A stretch of 6,172 nucleotides of DNA from Nitrospirota bacterium (GTDB lineage: Bacteria; Nitrospirota; 9FT-COMBO-42-15; HDB-SIOI813), in NCBI GenBank assembly GCA_023248365.1, contig JAHFER010000104.1, positions 1 through 6,172 on the forward strand, read 5' to 3'. This document shows, piece after piece, positions 1 through 5,908 of this stretch. Under the pieces are notes generated by a model that made no database searches, had not been told where the DNA came from, and worked only from the letters and a program-made list of their open reading frames with translations. The translations under genes were made by a program, and so were the position numbers. Position 1 is the stretch's first letter, and the number at the start of each line of letters is the position of its first letter.

Positions 1-764
1 GCTGCAAGCATTGTTAACTGCCCTGCCTGTATCTTGGTCACATAGAACTGATCATAAAAATATGTAGGAAGAAAATTGGCGAGCCCAATGAACCCTCCAA
101 AGGTTACAATATATATCAGATTGAATGCCCAGCCATCTTTTTCAACAAGACACTTTAAAAGGTCTTTCAGCTTGTGTTCTTCTCTGTCAGGCGGCTCTTT
201 GGCAAATATCAGCATAACAAGCCACGGAAAAAGCATTGTCAGGGCTGCAAAACCATATACCGTCTGCCAGCCGTATTTTGTTGCAAGCGGTGGTGCAAGC
301 AAAACCGCCAGTACTGTTCCGCTGTTACCTGCACCTGCAATACCCATTGCCAATCCCTTATATTGAGGCGGGAACCATCCTGATCCAAGCGATAATGCCA
401 CACCGAAACTTGCGCCTGCCAGACCTAACAACACACCCATTGCGAGAACATCATGATATGAACTCACAAAAAAGTATCCAAAAATCATTGCGATAAGAAT
501 TGTAGTCATTTCTGTCAATGCAGCATTTTTTCTACCTATATACTGAGAAAGAACACCAAGAGGAAACCTCATTACTGCACCTGCCATAATTGGCACTGAA
601 ATCATAAAGCCCTTCTGGGCAGGGGAAAGATGAAAAGATTCACTAATGAATGGCGCCATAGCGCCATTTAACACCCAAACTGCAAAACAAAAATCAAAAT
701 ATAAAAATGAGGCAAACAATGTTGGCGGATGCCCCGATTTTAAGAAGGTTCTAAAATTAGACAT
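1..764 (-). CDS. narK: NarK/NasA-type nitrate/nitrite MFS transporter, C-terminus beyond window
   Basis: Inner-membrane major facilitator carrier expected to move nitrate and/or nitrite. The 254 readable residues start at ATG 764-762, behind an AGGAGGGG Shine-Dalgarno. Hydrophobic segments fall at about 15-40, 51-74, 83-101, 105-127, 138-160, 168-188 and 212-235, with a charged cytoplasmic loop at about 189-211 (KEPPDREEHKLKD), as in the central MFS loop. Family marks: the FxxxVWxLNGAMAP stretch in helix 1; SPAQKGFMISVPIMAGAVMRFPLG in helix 2, where Arg66 sits where NarK proteins keep their substrate-binding Arg; a GRKN loop at 77-80; and AGAGNSG at 143-149, matching the nitrate-signature G-x-G-N-x-G. 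The reading frame is open to base 1, so the last 4-5 helices and the second nitrate signature cannot be seen. Transport direction and nitrate versus nitrite preference cannot be told. It lies 340 bp downstream of an NtrC-type regulator and has its own sigma-54-like promoter. A more distant anion MFS family is possible but less likely. Confidence 0.87.
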   Translation of the reverse strand, partial: MSNFRTFLKSGHPPTLFASFLYFDFCFAVWVLNGAMAPFISESFHLSPAQKGFMISVPIMAGAVMRFPLGVLSQYIGRKNAALTEMTTILIAMIFGYFFVSSYHDVLAMGVLLGLAGASFGVALSLGSGWFPPQYKGLAMGIAGAGNSGTVLAVLLAPPLATKYGWQTVYGFAALTMLFPWLVMLIFAKEPPDREEHKLKDLLKCLVEKDGWAFNLIYIVTFGGFIGLANFLPTYFYDQFYVTKIQAGQLTMLA

Positions 765-770
765 AAATAC

Positions 771-778
771 CCCTCCTA
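771..778 (-). promoter_or_regulatory. Shine-Dalgarno of the nitrate transporter
   Basis: Minus-strand AGGAGGGG lies 6 bases ahead of ATG 764-762. It is strong and well spaced, so it fixes the transporter start; there is no competing upstream start. Confidence 0.85.
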
Positions 779-881
779 TCCTTAAAGGTCTAAATACTAC
801 GGTTTTATTTTTTTAACTCAGTTGATATTACTTAGATTTTTATCACATTTACCACGTAGCTATGTAGTACTAATTAAAACA

Positions 882-898
882 ATGCAAGCTTAATGCCA
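882..898 (-). promoter_or_regulatory. sigma-54 (-24/-12) promoter for the transporter
   Basis: The minus strand reads TGGCATTAAGCTTGCAT. The invariant GG (897-896) and GC (885-884) are separated by exactly 10 bases. TGGCA and TTGCA match the RpoN consensus TGGCACG-N4-TTGCW; the departures are at the C and G after TGGCA. Predicted transcription start is near 872, about 108 bases before the ATG. Its position downstream of an NtrC-class activator gene, with two matched sites upstream, strengthens the call. No start-site data are available from sequence alone. Confidence 0.8.
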
Positions 899-974
899 TA
901 TTTAATTAAGTTGTTTAACATATTGATTTTATTGAGTATTGTTAGGACGCTGGGACGTCTCCCCCTATTTCCTG

Positions 975-993
975 ACGTAACCTAATCGTAACA
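975..993 (-). promoter_or_regulatory. Candidate activator site A (TGTTACG-N5-GTNAC)
   Basis: The minus strand reads TGTTACGATTAGGTTACGT, a repeat of GTTACG with an 11-base period, about one helical turn. It shares TGTTACG and GT-x-AC at identical spacing with the site at 1057-1075. Its centre is about 112 bases upstream of the predicted sigma-54 start, a normal distance for an enhancer-type site. An overlapping small dyad TAAC-AAA-GTTA lies at 989-999. Binding by the neighbouring regulator is inference. Confidence 0.5.
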
Positions 994-1056
994 AAGTTAT
1001 AGGACTAACAAAATCCTTTTTGGGGAAATCTTTATATTTTTTAAATAGATACATGA

Positions 1057-1076
1057 ATGTTACAATAACGTAACAT
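1057..1076 (-). promoter_or_regulatory. Candidate activator site B, perfect 7-bp dyad
   Basis: ATGTTAC-N6-GTAACAT is a perfect inverted repeat. On the minus strand it reads TGTTACGTTATTGTAACAT (1075-1057), matching site A at TGTTACG and at GT-x-AC with the same spacing, and lying 82 bases further from the promoter. The centre is about 194 bases upstream of the predicted start. A 20-bp dyad bound by a Fis-type HTH dimer would suit an NtrC-class upstream activating sequence. It also lies 28 bases past the regulator's stop codon, so a weak hairpin in that mRNA is an alternative reading. Confidence 0.55.
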
Positions 1077-1104
1077 AACTTTGGAATGCCTGTATTTAGT
1101 AACA

Positions 1105-2502
1105 TCATTCTCCGTCCTGCCCTTTTTCCAATCCATAGACTTTACATTTTTCCCATAAAGTCTTCCTTGATATTCCAAGAAGTTTTGCAGTAAGGGTCTT
1201 GCTCCCCTTTGTCTCTTCAAGAACTTTCATAATATACTGTTTCTCAAATAGTGATACGGCGTTTGACAGAGGCTCTGAATGCTGGAGCTGACTAACCATC
1301 TCGCCCCCTTCCCCTTCATCATACCGCCTGCATATATCCTCAGGAAGGTCTATTGGCTGTATCACACCTTCCCTGCACAATGTGATCGCCCTTTTTATCG
1401 CATTTTCAAGTTCCCTCACATTGCCAGGATAATTGTGTCTAAGTAAAAGCTCCTTAACCTCAACTGATAATTCTCTGAAAGGTCTCTTCATCTGCTCAGA
1501 AAATGTCTTCAAGAAATGATCAGCAAGGAGGAGTATGTCTTCCTTTCTTTCCCTTAAAGGGGGCATAAACAGAGGCACTACATTAAGCCGGTAATAGAGG
1601 TCTTCCCTGAAACTACCCTTCTGAACCTCCTTCTTAAGATCCCTCTGCGTAGCACATATAATCCTGACATCCACCTCAATGGTATCAGTCCCTCCCAGCC
1701 TCTCAAACTCACGTTCCTGCAGTACTCTCAGAAGTTTTACCTGTACAGTCTGGGCTATTTCTCCAATTTCGTCGAGAAACAACGTCCCTTTATGAGCAAG
1801 TTCAAATCTCCCCTTTTTCTGTTTTATTGCGCCTGTAAAAGCGCCCTTTTCATGCCCGAACAATTCAGCCTCAAGCAGTGTCTCAGGAAGTGCGGCGCAA
1901 CTGACCTTAATAAATGCCTCATCCTTTCTGGGGCTGTTATAGTGAATGGCGCTGGCCACAAGTTCCTTTCCTGTTCCGCTTTCTCCGGTAATAAGCACAG
2001 TAGTATCAGTAGGGGCCACTACCTTTATCTTTTCAAAGACCTCTAACATCCTTTCACTCCTGCCTACTATCCCGCTAAAGTCATACTTCTCCTCGATCTT
2101 CTGCTTCAGATAGATATTTTCATCCTCAAGTTCCCTGAGTGTCATCAGGCGTTTCACCAGAATAAGCAACTCATCCATGGAAAATGGTTTGGTAATATAG
2201 TCATACGCCCCTTGTTTCATTGCCTCAACAGCCGTTTCCACAGAGCCATAAGCAGTCATCATCAATATCTTTGACTTTGGCGTATATTGGTTACATGCCT
2301 TCAAAATCTGCAGTCCGTCTACTTCCGGCAGGCGTAAGTCAGTAATTATTACATCGTAAGCATTGTCCCTGATAGCCCGTAAGCCCTCACTTCCGGAGGC
2401 CGCACTCTGAACATTATAACCCTCTTCTTTCAGTGCATCGCTTATTGAAATCCTCATCAGCAGTTCATCATCAATTATCAGGATATTGGGTACATAGTGC
2501 AT
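1105..2502 (-). CDS. NtrC-family sigma-54-dependent response regulator
   Basis: Cytoplasmic phosphorylation-controlled transcription activator of 465 residues, normal for the NtrC class. Receiver domain about 5-120: acidic pair Asp11/Asp12, phosphoacceptor Asp55 (ITDLRLP), Thr83 and Lys105 (TKPF). A linker coiled coil runs about 122-140. AAA+ sigma-54 domain about 143-372: Walker A GESGTGKE 173-180, intact GAFTGA 220-225 that contacts sigma-54, Walker B LFLDEIG 241-247, FREDLYYRLNV 298-308 with the arginine-finger region, and sensor II YPGNVRELE 358-366. The C-terminal Fis-type helix-turn-helix at about 418-458 (TAKLLGISRKTLWEKCKVYG) binds DNA. All catalytic motifs are present, so it should be active. 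The ATG at 2502 follows TAAGGAGT by 4 bases; the preceding kinase gene ends 9 bases upstream with its stop inside this ribosome site, implying translational coupling. Partner: the adjacent kinase. Likely target: the sigma-54-type promoter at 882-898. The exact NtrC subfamily is not determined. Confidence 0.97.
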   Translation of the reverse strand: MHYVPNILIIDDELLMRISISDALKEEGYNVQSAASGSEGLRAIRDNAYDVIITDLRLPEVDGLQILKACNQYTPKSKILMMTAYGSVETAVEAMKQGAYDYITKPFSMDELLILVKRLMTLRELEDENIYLKQKIEEKYDFSGIVGRSERMLEVFEKIKVVAPTDTTVLITGESGTGKELVASAIHYNSPRKDEAFIKVSCAALPETLLEAELFGHEKGAFTGAIKQKKGRFELAHKGTLFLDEIGEIAQTVQVKLLRVLQEREFERLGGTDTIEVDVRIICATQRDLKKEVQKGSFREDLYYRLNVVPLFMPPLRERKEDILLLADHFLKTFSEQMKRPFRELSVEVKELLLRHNYPGNVRELENAIKRAITLCREGVIQPIDLPEDICRRYDEGEGGEMVSQLQHSEPLSNAVSLFEKQYIMKVLEETKGSKTLTAKLLGISRKTLWEKCKVYGLEKGQDGE

Positions 2503-2506
2503 AGTA

Positions 2507-2514
2507 ACTCCTTA
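2507..2514 (-). promoter_or_regulatory. Regulator Shine-Dalgarno overlapping the kinase stop codon
   Basis: Minus-strand TAAGGAGT: the TAA at 2514-2512 ends the kinase gene and the same bases begin the ribosome site for the regulator ATG at 2502-2500. This overlap is a classical arrangement for translational coupling and supports a two-gene operon. Confidence 0.85.
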
Positions 2515-5169
2515 TATTAAAGGCATCGGAAACGGGGCATTTATACTGGTATAGGCATTTAAAGGGAGCCTGATAGTAAACGTAGTCCCCTTGCCTTCAG
2601 TGCTTTTCACATCTATCCTGCCTGCATGTTTTTCAACTATACCAAGACTTACTGCAAGACCAAGCCCTGTACCCTTGCCTACATCCTTTGTTGTAAAAAA
2701 TGGATCAAAAATTCTGGGGAGTATATGGGGTGGTATGCCGGCTCCATTATCCTTTATATCTATACAACACCATCCGTCTTCCTCAAAGGTCCTTACAGTC
2801 AATATCCCACTCCCTTTTATAGCCTGGACTGCATTTAACAGGATGTTCATCACGACCTGTCCCATCTTATGATGATCCAGCATAAGCCTCGGAAGTCCTG
2901 AATCCAGGTCCTTTCTAAGGGTTATACCATTCTTGGAAATGGCATAGCTCATCAAAGATAGAACCTCTTCCAAAAGGCTGTTTATATCAACCGCCGTCAG
3001 CTCAGGCTGGTGTTGCTGTGAAAAATCCAGAAGCTGGTCAACCGTCCGCTGTACCCTGTGGATTCCATCCTCCATTGATTTAAGATATTCAGCCTCCCTC
3101 TCCTGTGTCAGTTTATGTTTCCTGAGATTATAAAGACAATTCATAATCCCGCCAATAGGATTATTTATTTCATGCGCAATTCCTGCTGCAAGCTGGCCGA
3201 TTGCAGACATCTTCTCTGCCTGTGCAACCTGCTGCTCAAGCATCTTCCTCTCTGTTATGTCATTTACAATGCCGAGTACCCCAACTATCTTCCCCTCATC
3301 CCCTCTAAGCGGTGAAATACTCATAACTGCATATTTTACCTCACCAAACTTGTCTATAATCTCTACCTCATATGTACGCCTTATCCCTGCTGTTATAGCC
3401 CGTTTAAAGTTATCATAATGATGTTGCTTTGAAAGTATTGAGATAAAGGGAATGCCCAACAAATCCTCCTTCTTATATCCCCAATCTTCCACCTTCTTAT
3501 TGACATAAGTAATTATTCCGTCAGGATTAAGGGTATAGATAACATCATTGGCTACTTCGAGCAGGTTTTCTAAGTAATCCTTGGTCTGTTTCAACTCCAT
3601 AGTCCTTTCAGACACCTTCTGTTCAAGTAGTTCATGATATTCTTTCAGATGCCGCTCAAGGCGCTTTCTGTCAGTTATGTCCCTCACAAATGCCCTTGTT
3701 TTAACAAACTGTTTCGTCACCGGATGGTACAGTGCAGTGGCAGATATTTCCACATCTATATTCCTGTTATCTTTTGAAATAAACTGGGCCTCTATCCTGC
3801 TCCTTCCCTCTTTCATAACCTTTTCTATGTGCTTTCTAACCCTTTCGCTGAAGAACTCCGGCACAATATCCTCAATCCTTTTATTACGCATCTCTTCAAT
3901 AGAGTAGCCAAGAATATCCAATTCTGTCTTATTTACACTGATAAAATATCTCTCAGCATTAACAGAATGTATCATCTCAGGAGAGTTCTCAACAAGGTCC
4001 TTATACCTCTCTTCTGATGTCACAAGCTCCATATTCCTGACTTCAAGGTCTGTATATGTCTTCTTCAGCTCATCTGCCATATTATTAAACCCGTCCGCAA
4101 GCTTCTCAATCTCATCGTTTGTCCTTAAATTAAGGCGGTAATCAAGATTCCCCTGTCCAAACTGCTCCACACCTTTGTACAACTCATCTATAGGTTTAAC
4201 AATATTCCTTGCCGCATACACACCTGTGAGCGACAGGAACATTATAAGCACTGTACCGAATATCGAAACCCGGATAAGAAGGGCGATGATAGGCGCATAC
4301 ATCTCTCCGGGGCTTTGCCTTATAAATACATACCACCTGCTGCCGTCAAACCACCCCTTTTCAGGATACATTGTCGTTTTGACAGGAGAAAAACCTACAA
4401 TAGAATACTTGCCTCCGTGGGCGTCATCAGTTGCCACATCCCACCCTGGTTTAGTTTTGGATATGATGTTAAAAAGTTCTGCATTTATATGATGGCTGCG
4501 AAGGGGGTATATGGGACACATTATTATTGTCCCTGATTCATCTACAAGGTTTGCATGCCCTGTACTGCCGATTCTCACATTGTTTATTACATCAAGGAGG
4601 TCATTCATCGTATACCTGATTACAACCACACCAATTGTTCTGCCTCTGTCCACCACAGGTGCAGCAATATTCATAAGATATTTCCCGCTTCTGTCATCGA
4701 GCTTTAAGTCACCTACATAAACCCTTCCCTTGCCTTTGTTATATGCAAAATCAAACCACTTCTCATCTTTGTAATTGCTTTCAAAGGTCTCCCTGATGCC
4801 GGCTACATAATTTCCCCTGTTGTTTACAATCAGAACACTATAGACCTCTTTGTCTGAATATTGTTTAAACTGTCTGAGATATTCACTCACTTCTTTTTCA
4901 TCAGCAACTTTGTTATTTATGAATTTTTTTATGTAAGGTGAAATGGCAAATCTTTCTGCATCTACAACTTCCCTGTCTATAACCATGTCAACCTTACGTG
5001 AGGTCTCTACTGCCTCATCCTGGAAAGATTTACCAATAGAATTTCTCAGGGATTTTGTTACGTCAAGATAGGTCAGGTAGAGTCCTGCAACAAGGGGAAA
5101 GATGCCGATAATAAGCATCATCTTGATAATCTTCTTCTGAATGCCCTGATTGGTGCTGTTATTTTCCAT
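2512..5169 (-). CDS. Membrane sensor histidine kinase: Cache-HAMP-PAS-PAS-HisKA-HATPase
   Basis: Inner-membrane kinase of 885 residues, partner of the downstream regulator. A short cytoplasmic N-terminus leads to TM1 at about 15-35; a periplasmic double-Cache-like sensor covers about 36-292 (core KWFDFAYNKGKGRVYVGDLK at 137-156, then the IAAPVVD...IGVVVIRY strand pair). TM2 is about 294-320, HAMP about 321-374, PAS1 about 385-500, a coiled coil about 500-535, PAS2 about 535-643, both PAS domains ending in an IV/FV-x-DITxRK linker. HisKA has the phosphorylated His666 in AAGIAHEINNP. The ATPase domain shows the N-box NILLNAVQA (Asn779), DNGAGIP 807-813, FDPFFTTK 821-828 and GTGLGL 833-838. All kinase boxes are intact. 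The Arg of the known amino-acid-binding Cache motif (RxWY) is not visible at WF 138-139, so the ligand is unknown; nitrate or a nitrogen signal would be inference from the neighbouring transporter. ATG 5169-5167 lacks an obvious Shine-Dalgarno; Met17/Met18 are alternative starts but would shorten the cytoplasmic head before TM1. Confidence 0.96.
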   Translation of the reverse strand: MENNSTNQGIQKKIIKMMLIIGIFPLVAGLYLTYLDVTKSLRNSIGKSFQDEAVETSRKVDMVIDREVVDAERFAISPYIKKFINNKVADEKEVSEYLRQFKQYSDKEVYSVLIVNNRGNYVAGIRETFESNYKDEKWFDFAYNKGKGRVYVGDLKLDDRSGKYLMNIAAPVVDRGRTIGVVVIRYTMNDLLDVINNVRIGSTGHANLVDESGTIIMCPIYPLRSHHINAELFNIISKTKPGWDVATDDAHGGKYSIVGFSPVKTTMYPEKGWFDGSRWYVFIRQSPGEMYAPIIALLIRVSIFGTVLIMFLSLTGVYAARNIVKPIDELYKGVEQFGQGNLDYRLNLRTNDEIEKLADGFNNMADELKKTYTDLEVRNMELVTSEERYKDLVENSPEMIHSVNAERYFISVNKTELDILGYSIEEMRNKRIEDIVPEFFSERVRKHIEKVMKEGRSRIEAQFISKDNRNIDVEISATALYHPVTKQFVKTRAFVRDITDRKRLERHLKEYHELLEQKVSERTMELKQTKDYLENLLEVANDVIYTLNPDGIITYVNKKVEDWGYKKEDLLGIPFISILSKQHHYDNFKRAITAGIRRTYEVEIIDKFGEVKYAVMSISPLRGDEGKIVGVLGIVNDITERKMLEQQVAQAEKMSAIGQLAAGIAHEINNPIGGIMNCLYNLRKHKLTQEREAEYLKSMEDGIHRVQRTVDQLLDFSQQHQPELTAVDINSLLEEVLSLMSYAISKNGITLRKDLDSGLPRLMLDHHKMGQVVMNILLNAVQAIKGSGILTVRTFEEDGWCCIDIKDNGAGIPPHILPRIFDPFFTTKDVGKGTGLGLAVSLGIVEKHAGRIDVKSTEGKGTTFTIRLPLNAYTSINAPFPMPLI

Positions 5170-5197
5170 GGAAGGTGTTCATCCGAAAATACGTGAT

Positions 5198-5221
5198 CCG
5201 TGACCGTTATCCGTAAACCGT
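5198..5221. repeat. Degenerate CCGT run, 6-7 base period
   Basis: CCGT occurs at 5198, 5204, 5211 and 5218 (steps of 6, 7, 7), with separators GA, TTA and AAA. It sits between the kinase start and the double hairpin, and the last CCGT runs directly into that element (5220). It is likely either a decayed short tandem repeat or a flank that travels with the hairpin element. Confidence 0.5.
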
Positions 5222-5288
5222 CATTCCCGTGTAAACGGGAATCCAGCGCTATATCATGGAGCTGGATTCCCACTTTCGTGGGAATGAC
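5220..5288. repeat. Double-hairpin inverted-repeat element (ATTCCC-N8-GGGAAT arms)
   Basis: The arms at 5220-5247 and 5261-5288 are 28 bases each with 23 of 28 complementary, separated by 13 bases. Each arm also contains its own perfect 7-bp hairpin: TTCCCGT-GTAA-ACGGGAA on the left and TTCCCAC-TTTC-GTGGGAA on the right. Four of the five arm differences are two compensatory pair swaps within these small stems; the fifth is in a loop. Both arms fit ATTCCC-N8-GGGAAT, the pattern of the dispersed dRS3 repeat known from Neisseria, and similar intergenic repeats are common in many bacterial genomes. No U-run follows on either strand, so it is not an obvious terminator. It lies in the presumed 5' leader of the kinase operon. 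No transposase is nearby. Confidence 0.85.
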
Positions 5289-5319
5289 ATTTTCATAACC
5301 GTTTCATCCGACTAAGCAC

Positions 5320-5348
5320 ATTATATATTTATTCAATGCTGCCTGCAA
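5320..5348 (-). promoter_or_regulatory. sigma-70-type promoter for the kinase-regulator operon
   Basis: The minus strand has TTGCAG (5348-5343), a 17-base spacer and a perfect TATAAT (5325-5320). The predicted start is near 5313, giving a leader of about 143 bases that includes the double hairpin at 5220-5288. The -35 matches TTGACA at 4 of 6 positions. It lies just after the phhB stop (5375), so the kinase operon can be transcribed independently of phhB. Chance TATAAT matches are not rare in AT-rich DNA, but the spacer and location are right. Confidence 0.6.
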
Positions 5349-5374
5349 CTTGCAAAATGGTGATGGGCGATGAG

Positions 5375-5698
5375 TTATGGGTAAGCCATGTCAATCTTTG
5401 AAGCTAATATAAAATCATTTTCTGACAGGCCCTTTATAGCATGGGTCCAGAGTTCCAGATCTACCTTGTTGTAACGAATTGTTATATCGGGATGATGCGC
5501 TTCCTCTTCTGCTAACTTTGCAACGGAATTAACGAATGCTATCGCCTCTATAAAATTTTTAAACCTGAAAGACCGCCAGAGATGTCCCTCCCTGAGCGAC
5601 CATAAAGGCACTTCGTTTAACAGAACATTTGTCTCAGCCTCTCCAAGTGGAGGAGTGCCGCCTTCACAGGGTATACACCTCTTTTCACTAAGTTTCAT
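5375..5698 (-). CDS. phhB: Pterin-4a-carbinolamine dehydratase
   Basis: Small cytoplasmic enzyme that dehydrates 4a-hydroxytetrahydrobiopterin, helping recycle pterin cofactor (EC 4.2.1.96). From ATG 5698 it is 107 residues, typical for the family. The N-terminus has the KRCIPCEGGTPPL stretch seen in many bacterial members. Active-site motif EEEAHHPD: His68, His69, Pro70, followed by the third histidine His86 in LWTHAIKGLSENDF; the 18-residue step from His68 to His86 equals that between the catalytic His61 and His79 of mammalian DCoH. Asp95 lies in the expected C-terminal position. The frame opens further to a TTG at 5710, but that would place the Shine-Dalgarno inside the gene; GGAGGT at 5708-5703 is correctly spaced only for ATG 5698. 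No aromatic amino acid hydroxylase is visible in the window. In organisms without one, a role linked to molybdopterin metabolism has been proposed for this family, which would fit a nitrate-handling neighbourhood, but this is speculative. Confidence 0.95.
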   Translation of the reverse strand: MKLSEKRCIPCEGGTPPLGEAETNVLLNEVPLWSLREGHLWRSFRFKNFIEAIAFVNSVAKLAEEEAHHPDITIRYNKVDLELWTHAIKGLSENDFILASKIDMAYP

Positions 5699-5702
5699 AC
5701 AT

Positions 5703-5708
5703 ACCTCC
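5703..5708 (-). promoter_or_regulatory. Shine-Dalgarno deciding the phhB start
   Basis: Minus-strand GGAGGT lies 4 bases ahead of ATG 5698-5696. It makes that ATG, not the in-frame TTG at 5710, the likely start and removes four spurious N-terminal residues. Confidence 0.85.
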
Positions 5709-5731
5709 AAACATTTCCTTCAAATGTATTT

Positions 5732-5754
5732 TTATTTAAAAAGCATTTAAATAA
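5732..5754. repeat. Perfect all-AT 9-bp palindrome with 5-base loop
   Basis: TTATTTAAA-AAGCA-TTTAAATAA, upstream of phhB by 34 bases and ending one base from the left arm of the larger inverted repeat at 5756. It could be an operator for phhB, a small mRNA hairpin, or part of the flank or target of the repeat element. No evidence separates these. Confidence 0.55.
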
Positions 5755-5755
5755 C

Positions 5756-5881
5756 CACAGAGGCACTGAGACACAGAGTAAAGTCAATTAAAAATAAAAT
5801 TTTTGCTTTTGGTGTACCCACGAAACTGGGGCGTGTAACTTTTTAACTTTTAAATTCCCTCTGTGCCTCAGTGTCTCTGTG
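5756..5881. repeat. MITE-like 126-bp element with 23-bp terminal inverted repeats
   Basis: Arms at 5756-5778 and 5859-5881 match at 21 of 23 positions. Each is made of three 7-base units at period 8: CACAGAG, CACTGAG, CACAGAG, joined by single purines. The two mismatches are reciprocal: the joiners are G then A in the left arm, and A then G in the right arm read in reverse complement. The 80-bp interior is AT-rich and has no coding frame. No target-site duplication is visible; instead the flanks continue the inversion weakly (AATAA on the left, TTATT on the right). Similar CACAGAG-type intergenic repeats are familiar in several environmental bacterial groups, but I cannot name the family. It separates comA from phhB, and no transposase is present, so mobility would need one elsewhere. 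Confidence 0.75.
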
Positions 5882-5908
5882 TTTTATTCTGAATCTTTAA
5901 TTTTCTCT

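Larger units (their letters stand above)
765..1104 (-). other. 340-bp gene-free control region upstream of the transporter
   Basis: No coding frame is supported on either strand. Read on the minus strand from the regulator's stop, it contains an AT-rich stretch, a 20-bp dyad at 1057-1076, a related site at 975-993, a sigma-54-type promoter at 882-898, and a leader of about 108 bases ending in the transporter's Shine-Dalgarno. No convincing intrinsic terminator for the regulator gene is visible: the only hairpin near its stop (1057-1076) has a 7-bp AT-rich stem and no following U-run. Read-through into the transporter from the kinase-regulator operon is therefore possible. Confidence 0.7.

Noticed and set aside
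76..496. Plus-strand open frames across the transporter gene
   Set aside because: They lie antisense to a convincing NarK-type coding frame, have no recognisable domains and no clear ribosome sites; they are shadows.
795..869. Long-range pairing TACTAC/GTAGTA in the transporter leader as a riboswitch
   Set aside because: Only six complementary bases across about 60 bases and no known riboswitch core; chance is likely.
822..936. TTGAT words at 822 and 923 as possible Fnr/DNR boxes upstream of the transporter
   Set aside because: Neither is followed by ATCAA at the required 4-base spacing (CTTAG and TTGAG-like sequence instead), so no Fnr-type dyad is supported.
1057..1076. The dyad as an intrinsic terminator for the regulator gene
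   Set aside because: The stem is only 7 bp and AT-rich, and no U-run follows on the minus strand; its match to the site at 975-993 favours a protein-binding site.
1792..4720. Several plus-strand frames of 60-105 codons over the regulator and kinase genes
   Set aside because: Antisense to genes with intact, well-known domains; the translated sequences are low in recognisable motifs.
5220..5288. CRISPR repeat or rho-independent terminator
   Set aside because: Only one inverted pair, no regular spacers, and no T-run after either arm.
5756..5881. Small gene or tRNA within the repeat element
   Set aside because: The 80-bp interior has no start with ribosome site, no cloverleaf and no conserved tRNA boxes.
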